From NCBI RefSeq assembly GCF_000807675.2, contig NZ_CP019962.1, positions 2,418,001 through 2,482,000 of the forward strand: 64,000 nucleotides of DNA, read 5' to 3'. This stretch comes from Eubacterium limosum (GTDB lineage Bacteria; Bacillota; Clostridia; Eubacteriales; Eubacteriaceae). The notes beneath the pieces were generated by a model. The model worked only from the letters and a program-made list of their open reading frames with translations. It had not been told where the DNA came from and searched no databases. Below are positions 24,662 to 33,347 of the stretch, in pieces. The first letter of the stretch is position 1. Each line of letters begins with the position of its first letter. Position numbers and translations under genes: made by a program.

Positions 24662-25732
24662 ATGAAGCGCACAGAGAGATGGGCCGTTGTCGCTGTTTCC
24701 AGACAAGGTGTCCGGAAAGCCCTTGAGGTAAAGGAGCACATTCCTGAAAAAGCGCCGGACATCTTTACCATGGAGAAATACGCCGCCCCCGGAACACAGC
24801 TGATCCGCGGAAAAATCGGTGAATTTTTCGGAACGCTCATGGCCGATTACGATACGGTTTTATGCATCATGGCCACAGGTATTGTGGTTCGGAGCATTGC
24901 GCCCCATCTCGGCCATAAGTCAAAGGATCCGGGCATTTTGGTCATGGATCCGGACGGGAAGTATGTTATCAGCCTTTTATCCGGACATCTCGGACACGCC
25001 AATGAGAACGCCGTATATCTGGCAAAGCGTATGGACGCCCAGCCCGTCATTACCACCGGAACCGATGTGAAGGGCAGTATGGCAGTGGATGTGCTGGCTG
25101 AAAAGCTGGGCTGCACCATTGCGGATTTCACCACGGCCAAGGATGTAACCGCCTTGATCCTGGACGATGAACCCGTCGCCCTGATTGTCGAAGAGCACGG
25201 TAAACCCACTGGGCTGGTGCTGCCGCCGAATCTGGTTTTTTCAGAAAAGCAGGAGGCCCTTTCCGGCGATTACAGCGGCTGCGTGGTGGTCTCAGCCGAT
25301 GATCCGTTTATCTGGCCGCCAGGAAAACCCGTTATTCAGATCGTGCCGAAAAAAATCGTGATCGGTATCGGCTGCCGTAGGAATACCGAGGCAGCGCGGA
25401 TTGAGGAAGCTGTGAGACAGGTGCTCGCCGCCCTTGAGCTCCATCCGCTATCCGTTAAGGCATTTGCTACCATTGGCCTGAAAGCCGATGAGAAGGGAAT
25501 ACACGCGGCCTGCAAAACCTTTGACGCAGAGCTTAAGGTGGTGCCGGATGATTTTGTGAAAATGGTACAGAGCCGTTTTGAAGGCTCGGACTTTGTTTTC
25601 AAAACCACAGGTCTCTACGCGGTCAGCGAGCCGTGCGGCTATGTGGCGTCCGGCTTTGGCGCGTGTTTGCTGGAGAAGCAGAAGTGTGGGGGAATTACCC
25701 TGTCGGTCTGGCAGGTCGTCAATAAAGAATGA
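24662..25732 (+). CDS. cbiG: Cobalt-precorrin-5A hydrolase
   Basis: A 356-residue CbiG. The N-terminal half holds VLCIMATGIVVRSIAPHL and YVISLLSGHLGHANENA, and the C-terminal half holds IGIGCRRNTEAARIEEAV, the family start of the conserved CbiG C-domain. The enzyme opens the ring-A delta-lactone and releases acetaldehyde, a step specific to anaerobic synthesis. The ATG is only three bases after the cbiF stop, in the operon order cbiF-cbiG-cbiH-cbiJ. Confidence 0.93.
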   Translation: MKRTERWAVVAVSRQGVRKALEVKEHIPEKAPDIFTMEKYAAPGTQLIRGKIGEFFGTLMADYDTVLCIMATGIVVRSIAPHLGHKSKDPGILVMDPDGKYVISLLSGHLGHANENAVYLAKRMDAQPVITTGTDVKGSMAVDVLAEKLGCTIADFTTAKDVTALILDDEPVALIVEEHGKPTGLVLPPNLVFSEKQEALSGDYSGCVVVSADDPFIWPPGKPVIQIVPKKIVIGIGCRRNTEAARIEEAVRQVLAALELHPLSVKAFATIGLKADEKGIHAACKTFDAELKVVPDDFVKMVQSRFEGSDFVFKTTGLYAVSEPCGYVASGFGACLLEKQKCGGITLSVWQVVNKE

Positions 25733-25789
25733 ACTGCGGCTTTGGGCTGGAGATCGTTTTGAAATAAGCAAATTAAGAGGAGAAATAGA

Positions 25790-26530
25790 TTGAGTAAAAA
25801 AATTTACGTAACAGGTCTGGGGCCAGGTCTGTATGAACATATGACAGAAGCCGCTAAAAATTCCTTGAAGGATGCGGACGTGATTGTAGGCTATAAAACC
25901 TACATTGATTTGATCAAAGATTTAATCGGCGATAAGGAAGTGCTTTCCTCTGGAATGCGCAAGGAAATCGACCGCTGCCAGGATTGCCTGGATCTGGCTG
26001 AACAGGGAAAAACCGTTACGCTGGTAAGCTCCGGTGACGCGGGCGTGTACGGTATGGCAGGCATTATGCTGGAAATCGTTGAAAAGCAGAAAAGCGACGT
26101 TGAAGTGGTTGTGGTCCCTGGGATTTCCGCCGCCAATGCGGCAGCGTCTACCTTAGGCGCTCCTTTGATGCACGACTACTGTGTCATCAGCCTCAGCGAC
26201 CTGATGACCGACTGGGAAATGATTAAAAAGCGCCTGCGCTGTGCTGGCGAAGGCGATTTTATTGTGACACTCTACAATCCAAAGAGCAAGGGCCGTCCGG
26301 ATAATATCGTGGAAGCCCAGAAGATTCTGCTGGAATATAAAGCACCGGAAACACCGGTGGGCATTGTCAGAAACGCCAAGCGTGCCAATGAAAGCTACGT
26401 CATCACCACACTTGAAAAAATGTGCGATGAAGAAATCGACATGTTTTCCATGGTGGTGATCGGCAATTCCAAAACCTATATTACAGAAGACCATTTAAAA
26501 ATGATTACACCACGGGGGTACCAGCTGTGA
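25790..26530 (+). CDS. cbiH: Cobalt-factor III (precorrin-3B) C17-methyltransferase
   Basis: A 246-residue tetrapyrrole methylase. VTGLGPGLYEHMTEAAKNSL and the central LVSSGDAGVYGMAGIMLE and VVPGISAANAAASTLGAP segments fit CbiH/CobJ. It methylates C-17 and contracts the ring. The start is a TTG at 25790 preceded by AGAGGAGA, the only well-placed start for the full N-terminal loop. Its stop overlaps the GTG start of cbiJ. Confidence 0.92.
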   Translation: MSKKIYVTGLGPGLYEHMTEAAKNSLKDADVIVGYKTYIDLIKDLIGDKEVLSSGMRKEIDRCQDCLDLAEQGKTVTLVSSGDAGVYGMAGIMLEIVEKQKSDVEVVVVPGISAANAAASTLGAPLMHDYCVISLSDLMTDWEMIKKRLRCAGEGDFIVTLYNPKSKGRPDNIVEAQKILLEYKAPETPVGIVRNAKRANESYVITTLEKMCDEEIDMFSMVVIGNSKTYITEDHLKMITPRGYQL

Positions 26531-27279
26531 TTCTGGTCCTCGGAGGAACGTATGACAGCCGCAAGCTGACAGAGGCGCTGCTCGGACAGGGCTGCGCCGT
26601 TCTTTATTCCTCCGTAACTGCTTATAATACAGCAAGCCTTCCGGAAAACGCACGTCTGGAAATCCACACCGGAGCCCTTGAGACAGACGGACTGGCCGGG
26701 CTGATGGCTGAAAAGCGCATTGAGCTCTGTGTGGACGCCACCCATCCTTACGCGAAAGAGGTTTCGCTCAACGCCATCGCGGCCTCGAAAAAAGCAGGGG
26801 CCGCCTATGTGCGCCTGGAAAGGCCGCGGATGATGGATGACGGGCAGCAGACGCTGGGGTTTCCGGATTATGAATCAGCAGTGCGTTACCTTTTGGAACA
26901 GGAGGGCAATGTCCTGCTGACAACAGGAAGCCGCCAGCTGGAGTTTTACGATCCTCTGCCCAAGGAACGTGTGATCGTGCGGGTGCTGCCAACCAGCAAG
27001 GTGCTTGAAAAGTGTGAGCGTCTTGGCTACAAGCCACAGAATATCATTGCCATGCAGGGGCCTTTCAGCTACGCTATGAACGTGGAGACCATCCGCCAGT
27101 TCGACATTCGGTTTTTGGTCACAAAGGACAGCGGCGACGTGGGCGGCGTCAGTGAAAAGCTGCGCGCTGCGGCCGATATGGGCGTGCGTGTTATATTTAT
27201 CGAACGCCCCAGGATTGAGTACCCGGTCGTCTTTAATACAGCAGAGGAAATACTCGGCTGGATGGCAGAAAATAAATAG
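26527..27279 (+). CDS. cbiJ: Cobalt-precorrin-6A reductase
   Basis: A 250-residue reductase of the CobK/CbiJ family, which reduces the macrocycle with NAD(P)H. The N-end LVLGGTYDSRKLTEALLGQG is the nucleotide-binding loop, CVDATHPYAKEVS is the family signature, and AMQGPFSYAMN and LVTKDSGDVGGVSEKL follow in the expected order. Translation starts at a GTG that overlaps the cbiH stop by four bases. Confidence 0.92.
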   Translation: MILVLGGTYDSRKLTEALLGQGCAVLYSSVTAYNTASLPENARLEIHTGALETDGLAGLMAEKRIELCVDATHPYAKEVSLNAIAASKKAGAAYVRLERPRMMDDGQQTLGFPDYESAVRYLLEQEGNVLLTTGSRQLEFYDPLPKERVIVRVLPTSKVLEKCERLGYKPQNIIAMQGPFSYAMNVETIRQFDIRFLVTKDSGDVGGVSEKLRAAADMGVRVIFIERPRIEYPVVFNTAEEILGWMAENK

Positions 27280-27326
27280 TTAAAACCAGATCAGTGTGCG
27301 CATAAAAATAAAGCTAGGAGTAAAAA

Positions 27327-28826
27327 ATGAAAAAGGCAAAAAATATCATGTTTCAGGGGACGGGCTCATCCGTGGGAAAAAGCCTGCTGACCGCAGCAGT
27401 ATGCCGGATTCTGAACAATAAAGGTTACCGTGTAGCGCCCTATAAATCCCAGAATATGGCGCTTAATTCTTATATAACCCTCGACGGCAAAGAGATGGGC
27501 AGAGCGCAGGTCGTTCAGGCGGAATGTGCCAGAATTGAGCCGCAGGTAGAGATGAATCCAGTGCTTCTGAAGCCGAACTCAGACGTGGGCTGCCAGGTTA
27601 TCCTGAATGGAAAGGCCGAGTTTAACATGAACGCGGTCGAGTACCATGCCCATAAGGCAAAGCTGACCGATGTGGTCATGGACGCCTACAATATGCTGGC
27701 AGAAAGCCATGACATCATCGCCATCGAAGGCGCAGGAAGCCCGGCAGAGATCAATCTCCGTGACAACGATATTGTGAATATGGGACTGGCAGAAATGGTG
27801 GACGCGCCGGTTATCCTCATCGGCGATATTGACCGCGGCGGGGTCTTTGCCTCCGTTTACGGTACCATCAAGCTGCTTGCGCCAGAGGAACAGGCAAGAA
27901 TCAAGGGCTTTATCATCAATAAATTCCGGGGCGACGTCGAGCTGCTTACGCCAGGCATTGAGATGATCGAGGAAAAGGTAGGCGTTCCGTGTCTGGGTGT
28001 TATCCCTTATCAGCGCCTTGTCATTGATGATGAAGACAGTGTAACCGAGCGGTGGGATGAACAGCGCGAGGGCGTGATCACCATCGGTGTGGTACGGCTG
28101 CGTCATATTTCTAACTTTACCGACTGCACAGTCTTTGACATGTACCCCGATGTTAAGGTAGAATATTATGAGAACCAGCGGGAGCTGCACCGTGCCGATC
28201 CCGATCTCATTGTAATACCGGGCAGCAAAAATACCATTGACGATATTGTGAAGCTGCGGGAAAGCAGGCTGGAGGAAGAAATTCTGGCCAAGCATACAGC
28301 TGGCGTGCCGGTAATCGGTATCTGTGGCGGCTACCAGATTCTCGGCGATGAGATCTGTGACCCGCACTGCGTCGAGTCTACAGTAGGTTCCATCAAGGGG
28401 TTGGGGCTGTTAAACATGCGCACTGTGCTGGAGGAAGAAAAAACCACCACGCGGGTGGCAGGACACATCAGTGCAGATTTCTTAAATATGGGACTGAGCG
28501 GCAGTGCCATCACCGGCTATGAGATCCATATGGGTGAAACCACGCCCATTGATGACACCAAGAGCTTTTCAACGCTTGAGGACGGGCGCTCGGACGGCGC
28601 GGTATCCGCAGACGGTACAGTTATGGGGACCTATCTGCACGGCGTGTTTGACAACGATTCGTTCCGTGAAAAATTAATTGAAACCCTGAAAAAGAAAAAG
28701 AACATCGCGTCAGAGAGCGAAGCGGTCGATTTCAAGGCCTTTAAGGAAGAGCAATACGATCTGCTGGCCGAAACCGTTGAAAATAATCTGGACATGCAGA
28801 AATTAATGGAAATTATTGGAGTATAA
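27327..28826 (+). CDS. cbiP: Cobyric acid synthase
   Basis: A 499-residue amidase (CbiP/CobQ) that adds four amide groups to adenosylcobyrinate a,c-diamide. The ATP-binding N-half has MFQGTGSSVGKSLLTAA and SQNMALNSYIT. The glutaminase C-half has the nucleophile motif VIGICGGYQILGDEI and the late GTYLHGVFDN histidine. GCTAGGAGT precedes the ATG. It is followed by cbiB after one base. Confidence 0.94.
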   Translation: MKKAKNIMFQGTGSSVGKSLLTAAVCRILNNKGYRVAPYKSQNMALNSYITLDGKEMGRAQVVQAECARIEPQVEMNPVLLKPNSDVGCQVILNGKAEFNMNAVEYHAHKAKLTDVVMDAYNMLAESHDIIAIEGAGSPAEINLRDNDIVNMGLAEMVDAPVILIGDIDRGGVFASVYGTIKLLAPEEQARIKGFIINKFRGDVELLTPGIEMIEEKVGVPCLGVIPYQRLVIDDEDSVTERWDEQREGVITIGVVRLRHISNFTDCTVFDMYPDVKVEYYENQRELHRADPDLIVIPGSKNTIDDIVKLRESRLEEEILAKHTAGVPVIGICGGYQILGDEICDPHCVESTVGSIKGLGLLNMRTVLEEEKTTTRVAGHISADFLNMGLSGSAITGYEIHMGETTPIDDTKSFSTLEDGRSDGAVSADGTVMGTYLHGVFDNDSFREKLIETLKKKKNIASESEAVDFKAFKEEQYDLLAETVENNLDMQKLMEIIGV

Positions 28827-28827
28827 G

Positions 28828-29832
28828 ATGCTTTTAGGAATGAGCGCTGGCATTTGGTTTTGTCTGATTGTGGGAGCTGTGGTGCTGGACCGCCTGATCG
28901 GCGATCCGGCATGGATTCCCCATCCAATTGTATACATTGGAAAACTGGTTGGATTTTTAACAAAAAAATTAAATAAGGGCAAGGCCAGAAAATTCAAAGG
29001 CCTCATTCTCTGGGTATTGACAATTGTGATTACCGGCGCTGTTATTCTGGCAGTGCAGTATATTACATACCGGCTCAATATCGTTTTATTTTATGTGGTG
29101 AACCTTTACCTTTTATCCACCACCATTGCGGCGAAATGTCTGCAGGAGGAGGTCATGAAGGTCTATGACGCACTGCGGGACAAGGATATACCAAAGGCCC
29201 GCACCATGGTCGGTTACCTTGTGGGGCGCGATACCCAGGAGCTCCAGGAAGGCGGCATTGTCCGCGCGACAGTGGAAACCACCGCGGAAAACACCATTGA
29301 CGGAGTGCTCGCGCCGATTTTCTACATGTTTGTCGGCGTTGTCCTGTGGGTTTTTGTGCCCTTTGTCAACCCGCTGCTGCTGGCCATGCTGTACAAAGCC
29401 GTCAACACCATGGATTCCATGGTCGGCTACGTTCAGGAGCCCTACAAGGACTTTGGCTATTTTTCCGCCAAAATTGACGATATCGCCAACTTTGTCATCG
29501 CACGTATTGGAAGCTGGTTTATGCTCATTGGCGGCCTGTTTCTGGGATATAGGGTCGGTGAAGGGCAGCGGATTTACGCGCGCGACCGAAAGAACCATAA
29601 AAGCCCAAATTCCGGGCATCCAGAATCCGTGGTGGCCGGGCTCTTGGGCGTTCAGCTGGGCGGCACCAACCTGTATTTCGGGCAGACGCTTGAAAAGCCG
29701 ACCATCGGCGATGCCGGACGGAGCCTGGCCTACGAGGACATTAAGGATACCATCAGCATTATGTTTTCCAGTGAGGTCGTTATGATGGTACTCACGGGCC
29801 TGATTTTCTTTGGAATTTATATTGTTTCATAG
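28828..29832 (+). CDS. cbiB: Adenosylcobinamide-phosphate synthase
   Basis: A 334-residue integral membrane protein that attaches aminopropanol phosphate to cobyric acid. LDRLIGDPAWIPHPIVYIGK is the family N-terminus, and VGRDTQELQEGGIVRATVET and NSGHPESVVAGLLGVQLGG are conserved loops between hydrophobic segments. The ATG at 28828 is preferred because TTGGAG at 28816 can serve as its ribosome site and the TTG there lies inside cbiP. The substrate arm comes from CobD, the next gene. Confidence 0.93.
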   Translation: MLLGMSAGIWFCLIVGAVVLDRLIGDPAWIPHPIVYIGKLVGFLTKKLNKGKARKFKGLILWVLTIVITGAVILAVQYITYRLNIVLFYVVNLYLLSTTIAAKCLQEEVMKVYDALRDKDIPKARTMVGYLVGRDTQELQEGGIVRATVETTAENTIDGVLAPIFYMFVGVVLWVFVPFVNPLLLAMLYKAVNTMDSMVGYVQEPYKDFGYFSAKIDDIANFVIARIGSWFMLIGGLFLGYRVGEGQRIYARDRKNHKSPNSGHPESVVAGLLGVQLGGTNLYFGQTLEKPTIGDAGRSLAYEDIKDTISIMFSSEVVMMVLTGLIFFGIYIVS

Positions 29833-29843
29833 TGAGGAAAAGA

Positions 29844-30893
29844 ATGAATAAACATGGCGGATATCGAGGCGACAAAAAAGACGTGCTGGATTTCAGCATT
29901 AACATTAACCCGCTGGGGATGCCGGAGGGACTGAGAAAAAGGCTGGAAACAGCTCTGGACGACCTCGGCAGATACCCGGAGATCACAGGCGAGACAGCCC
30001 GGAATAAAATCGCAGAGGACATCGGCGTCGCGCCAGAAAACGTGATTTTGGGGAATGGCGCCATTGAGCTGATCTATCTTTTTGCCAGAGGCGTTCACCC
30101 GGAGCAGGCGCTCATTCCAGTGCCCACCTTTAACGAGTACCGCCGGGCGCTCAGTATGAACGGCTGCGGCGGAGTCAGCGAGCTTACGCTGTCGCCGGAG
30201 GATGATTTTGAGCTGGATCCCGAAAGGCTCATCCGACTGGCAGAGGAATGCCGCCCGAAGGCGGTGTATCTCTGCAATCCGACCAACCCGACAGGGCGCC
30301 TTTACAGCAAAGCCTTTATCAAGGAGCTGATGGATCGGATGGACCCTGAAATTATCTGGTTTATTGACGAGTCCTTTATCGAATTTTCAGGCATCGAAAC
30401 CTGTCTGGAATATGTAAACCACTCCGACCGCCGTCTTTTCCTGCTACGTTCACTGACCAAATTCTTTGGGGTGCCGGGACTGCGGATCGGCTACGGCGTC
30501 GGCTCAGCAGGGCTTATCCAGGCCATGGAGGCCTACAAAGAGCCATGGACCATCAATACCCTGGCGCTGGAAGCCGCCATGTGTATCTACGATGACAAAG
30601 CCTATATGCAGAAAACGCGGGACTACATCCAGACAGAGCGGCAGCGTGTTTTCGACGCCCTGTCCAGTCTGCCTGGTCTGAAGGTGTATCCGAGCGGCGC
30701 GGATTTCCATTTGTATAAGGTGGCGGGAAGAAGCGCGCAGACACTTCAGAAGGAGCTGCTTGAGCAGCGTATCAATATCCGGACCTGTGAGGATTTTGCT
30801 GGACTGGAAACCCAGTTTTTCAGAGCAGCCATCAAGCGGCGTGAGGATAACGACCGTCTGATTGCAGCTTTAAATAATATTTTAAGGGGATAA
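29844..30893 (+). CDS. cobD: Threonine-phosphate decarboxylase
   Basis: A 349-residue PLP enzyme of the histidinol-phosphate aminotransferase fold. LDFSININPLGMP is the usual start, ILGNGAIELIYLFAR and CNPTNPTGRLY are cofactor and substrate loops, and LLRSLTKFFGVPGLRIGYG holds the PLP lysine. It makes aminopropanol phosphate from threonine phosphate, which PduX (5376-6254) supplies. The ATG at 29844 has GAGGAAA ahead; the frame extends upstream into the cbiB stop. Confidence 0.92.
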   Translation: MNKHGGYRGDKKDVLDFSININPLGMPEGLRKRLETALDDLGRYPEITGETARNKIAEDIGVAPENVILGNGAIELIYLFARGVHPEQALIPVPTFNEYRRALSMNGCGGVSELTLSPEDDFELDPERLIRLAEECRPKAVYLCNPTNPTGRLYSKAFIKELMDRMDPEIIWFIDESFIEFSGIETCLEYVNHSDRRLFLLRSLTKFFGVPGLRIGYGVGSAGLIQAMEAYKEPWTINTLALEAAMCIYDDKAYMQKTRDYIQTERQRVFDALSSLPGLKVYPSGADFHLYKVAGRSAQTLQKELLEQRINIRTCEDFAGLETQFFRAAIKRREDNDRLIAALNNILRG

Positions 30894-30899
30894 AAGAAA

Positions 30900-31454
30900 A
30901 TGGGAAGCTTAGTATTTGTAACTGGCGGCGCCCGAAGCGGCAAAAGCAGTTTTGCGGAAAAGGCAGTCAAGGAAGTGGGCAGCAAGGTTGCCTACATTGC
31001 CACAGCCATTGCCTTTGATGACGGCATGAAGGACCGGATACGAAGACATCAGGAACAGCGTCCGTCAGAGTGGGCAACCATCGAGCGCTATAAGGATTAC
31101 GAAGTTATGGCGGAGGATCCTGCCTTTCAGGAGGCCGACGTCATTCTGTTTGACTGCCTGACTGTTATGATCACCAACAATATGCTGGATTACGATGTGG
31201 ATTATGACCACTGCGGCATGGACACCATCGCAGAGGTTGAGGATAAGATCAGGGAACAGGTTAAGATCCTGCTTGAGGTGTGCAGAGACAAGCACCTGTT
31301 CATGGTCTCAAACGAAGTGGGGCTGGGGCTTGTGCCCTCCTATAAGCTCGGCAATTACTTCAGAGATATTTCCGGAAGGATGAATCAGTACGTGGCCTGC
31401 CGGGCCGATGAGGTCTATTTTACCGTTTCAGGAATTCCAATGAAATTGAAATAA
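30900..31454 (+). CDS. cobU: Adenosylcobinamide kinase / GTP:adenosylcobinamide-phosphate guanylyltransferase
   Basis: A 184-residue bifunctional enzyme, the usual length. The P-loop VTGGARSGKSSFAEKAV and the guanylylation region IRRHQEQRPSEWATIE are those of CobU, and LVPSYKLGNYFRDISGRMNQ is the conserved C-terminal stretch. It produces GDP-cobinamide, the last corrin intermediate made by genes in this window. cobS, cobT and cobC do not follow; the operon appears to end here, although no clear terminator is visible. Confidence 0.94.
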   Translation: MGSLVFVTGGARSGKSSFAEKAVKEVGSKVAYIATAIAFDDGMKDRIRRHQEQRPSEWATIERYKDYEVMAEDPAFQEADVILFDCLTVMITNNMLDYDVDYDHCGMDTIAEVEDKIREQVKILLEVCRDKHLFMVSNEVGLGLVPSYKLGNYFRDISGRMNQYVACRADEVYFTVSGIPMKLK

Positions 31455-31481
31455 AAGACCCGGATTTTTGTCATTCAGGAA

Positions 31482-31510
31482 TTGTAATAAAACCGGGAAT
31501 GCGATATAAT
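31482..31510 (+). promoter_or_regulatory. Predicted promoter of the SEC-C gene
   Basis: TTGTAA at 31482-31487 and a perfect TATAAT at 31505-31510 are separated by 17 bases, 35 bases before the next ATG. Confidence 0.6.
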
Positions 31511-31544
31511 ATTTTGAGCAAAACAGGAACAGAAGGAGAAAACG

Positions 31545-32057
31545 ATGAGTTTATACGAAGAATGGAAAGAGGTCTCAGACATTGATCCTGCGGAGGATGA
31601 AAAAGGCTATAAAGCGCTTTGGAATGAATATCTGACTAAAGAAACGGCTTTTTATGAAGATATTCTGGGTAAAAAACAGGATGTTGTAGAAGGAACCATC
31701 AGTGAGCTGGCAGAAAAATACGACGTCACCCCCGTGATGATGGCAGGCTTTATGGACGGCATCAGCGAGAGCCTGAAATCGGATTTCGATAACCTTGAAG
31801 AGCTGGAAGCCGATACCCAGGTACGCCTGGAAATTGACTTTGAAAAGCTGTACTACAACATGGTAGGCGTACCGGCCGAATGGCTTTATGATCTGCCGCA
31901 GTGGGATGATATCCTGACAGCCCAGAGAAAACGGGAATTGATGAAAGCCTCCAGAGAAAGAAACACCGTTGTTAAAAAAGAAAAGATCGGACGCAATGAT
32001 CCATGCCCATGCGGCAGCGGTAAAAAATATAAAAAATGCTGCGGTAGAAACGCGTAA
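31545..32057 (+). CDS. SEC-C zinc-motif protein
   Basis: A 170-residue soluble, acidic, mostly helical protein ending in a classic SEC-C motif, [20 protein letters not shown]. This zinc-binding tail is best known from SecA, but it also occurs on many small proteins of unknown role. The N-terminal ~145 residues have no domain I recognise. It has its own promoter and an AGAAGGAGAA ribosome site, and is closed by a strong terminator, so it is a single-gene unit between the cobalamin operon and the recombinase. Confidence 0.78.
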   Translation: MSLYEEWKEVSDIDPAEDEKGYKALWNEYLTKETAFYEDILGKKQDVVEGTISELAEKYDVTPVMMAGFMDGISESLKSDFDNLEELEADTQVRLEIDFEKLYYNMVGVPAEWLYDLPQWDDILTAQRKRELMKASRERNTVVKKEKIGRNDPCPCGSGKKYKKCCGRNA

Positions 32058-32065
32058 GCATAAGG

Positions 32066-32104
32066 CCCCGGGATGTAACGAAAAGTTATGTCCCGGGGTT
32101 TTTT
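32066..32104 (+). terminator. Terminator of the SEC-C gene
   Basis: A 14-bp stem (32066-32079 with 32085-32098), closed by the same GAAAA loop as at 12436, is followed by a T-run. Two G-U pairs replace G-C pairs of the related hairpin, so only the + strand RNA pairs fully. Confidence 0.9.
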
Positions 32105-32135
32105 GTTTAAAGATAAATTTTACAGAGGAAGAGAA

Positions 32136-33059
32136 ATGAAAGCAGAAATGACCTTAGCAGAATGGATAGGAAAGCGGCAGCAGTCGGTTCGGCTCACAAG
32201 CTTAAAAACCTATGAAAGCTATGAGCGGGCGCATATTATTCCTTTTTTGGGCAGCCAGAGGCTCGCAAGCATCAGTAATCAGCATATGATGGAATTCAGG
32301 GAGCATTTAAAAAGGAAGGAAAAGCTCGCGCCAAAGACGATTCGAGACATACAGGGACACCTGATTAAAATCCTGAAGGATGCCAAATCACACGGCTATA
32401 TCGAAGCCGTGCCAGAGGCAGCCAAAGCGGTGTTGAAGACCAGCGAAAAGCCGATTTTATCCCAAAGCGAGCAGAAAATACTGTGCGAGACGCTGAAAAA
32501 AGATTTGAATGCAAAATCGATGGCGGTCCTTTTATCCGTAGGCGCAGGGCTGAGACTGGGCGAAGTGATGGGATTAAATGTGGGAGATGTGGACCTGGAG
32601 GCAGGCGTTTTGCGCGTCCGGTACAGTCGCCAGCGGGTAAAAACAGCGGAAGAAGACAAAACTAGCGTGATCAAGACAGCGCTGAAAACAGGAAAAAGCC
32701 GCCGGGATATCCCGCTGAACGAACCGCTAAAAGAAATTTTAAAAGAATATCTGAAACACAGCACCCAAAAAGATATCCAGAAGCCACTGATCTCCTGGAA
32801 AGAAAAAAGGCCCATTGACGCACGGACCATTCAATATTATTTTACAGAATTAAAAAAAAGCCATCAGCTCGACCCTTCGGTGACCTTTCACAGCCTCCGT
32901 CATTCCTTTGCCACCCGAGCCCTGGAAGCAGGCGTTGACATGCAGGCCCTGTCCGAACTCATGGGACACAGCAGCGTTGCCTTTACCCTGAGCTGCTACG
33001 GACATTGCGCCACAGAGCATAAAAGAGCGCAGATGGAAAAAATGGCACAATGCTGGTGA
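32136..33059 (+). CDS. Tyrosine recombinase beside an invertible segment
   Basis: A 307-residue phage-integrase-family recombinase. The N-terminal ~100 residues form the SAM-like core-binding domain. The catalytic set is complete: Arg140 (GAGLRLGEV), Lys187 (TGKSRR), His252 and Arg255 (FHSLRHSFATRA), His278 (LMGHSSV) and nucleophile Tyr288 (SCYGH). The ATG at 32136 has AGAGGAAGAG ahead; the frame is open back to 32088, inside the terminator. The gene ends 8 bp before the left inverted repeat. This is the arrangement of DNA invertases that act on a neighbouring promoter. No other phage or plasmid gene is nearby. Confidence 0.92.
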   Translation: MKAEMTLAEWIGKRQQSVRLTSLKTYESYERAHIIPFLGSQRLASISNQHMMEFREHLKRKEKLAPKTIRDIQGHLIKILKDAKSHGYIEAVPEAAKAVLKTSEKPILSQSEQKILCETLKKDLNAKSMAVLLSVGAGLRLGEVMGLNVGDVDLEAGVLRVRYSRQRVKTAEEDKTSVIKTALKTGKSRRDIPLNEPLKEILKEYLKHSTQKDIQKPLISWKEKRPIDARTIQYYFTELKKSHQLDPSVTFHSLRHSFATRALEAGVDMQALSELMGHSSVAFTLSCYGHCATEHKRAQMEKMAQCW

Positions 33060-33067
33060 AATAAGGG

Positions 33068-33095
33068 TCGTTAAGTTAGGAACTTAACGATAAAA
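33068..33095 (+). repeat. Left inverted repeat (IRL) of the invertible segment
   Basis: The 28-nt repeat matches the reverse complement of 33279-33306 at 27 of 28 positions. It is built like a tyrosine-recombinase core site: arm CGTTAAG (33069-33075), 7-bp spacer TTAGGAA (33076-33082), arm CTTAACG (33083-33089), then ATAAAA. The spacer is asymmetric, which gives the site a direction. Confidence 0.9.
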
Positions 33096-33138
33096 TAACT
33101 ATAAAAATATTTCTTTTCTCAATAAAATTTTCAATAAT

Positions 33139-33166
33139 TTGATTTTTCTGCAATTGTTTTTATAGA
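33139..33166 (+). promoter_or_regulatory. Weak promoter-like boxes, rightward
   Basis: TTGATT (33139-33144) and TATAGA (33161-33166) are 16 bases apart, pointing at the dockerin cluster in the given orientation. A terminator-like hairpin lies between them and the first gene. Confidence 0.3.
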
Positions 33167-33196
33167 TTTTATTGTCATAAAATCTTATACTTCTCG

Positions 33197-33233
33197 ATTA
33201 TATAAGTCTATCATGTTTTATTAAAACTTGCAA
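33197..33233 (-). promoter_or_regulatory. Promoter-like boxes, leftward in the given orientation
   Basis: The minus strand has a perfect TATAAT (33202-33197) and an alternative TTGCAA (33233-33228) with TAGACT (33210-33205) at 17-base spacing. After inversion of the segment these would face the dockerin cluster. Confidence 0.35.
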
Positions 33234-33271
33234 TATGTGGCAAAAAGTGTGGCAAGTCTTTTTTTATTTTT
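33226..33271 (+). terminator. Terminator-like hairpin inside the invertible segment
   Basis: ACTTGC (33226-33231) pairs with GCAAGT (33252-33257) over a 20-base loop, followed by CTTTTTTTATTTTTT. The stem is short but the T-run is strong. The loop contains the direct repeat TGTGGCAA twice. Confidence 0.35.
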
Positions 33272-33278
33272 TGATGTT

Positions 33279-33306
33279 TTTTATCGTTAAGTTCCTAACT
33301 TAATGA
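33279..33306 (-). repeat. Right inverted repeat (IRR) of the invertible segment
   Basis: Reverse complement of 33068-33095 with one mismatch at 33304. The spacer reads TTCCTAA (33292-33298) on the + strand, opposite to IRL, so recombination between the two sites would invert, not delete. The frame of the next gene is open back into this repeat (ATG at 33303), but that start is not used here. Confidence 0.9.
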
Positions 33307-33347
33307 TGAATTTAACTTTAAGTAAGGAGAGGAAGGAGAGCGTTGTC

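Larger units (their letters stand above)
33079..33295. mobile_element. Putative invertible promoter segment (phase switch)
   Basis: About 217 bp between the spacer centres of two oppositely oriented recombinase-type sites, next to a tyrosine recombinase gene. The interior is very AT-rich, non-coding and has promoter-like boxes on both strands. Inversion would exchange which of them faces the dockerin-cohesin cluster at 33348 onward. Inversion is inferred from structure and context; nothing in a single sequence proves it. Confidence 0.72.

Noticed and set aside
32136-33306. Integrated phage, plasmid or integron started by the recombinase.
   Set aside because: No phage, conjugation, replication or attC-like features surround it, and the inverted repeats flank a short non-coding segment, which fits inversion better than integration.
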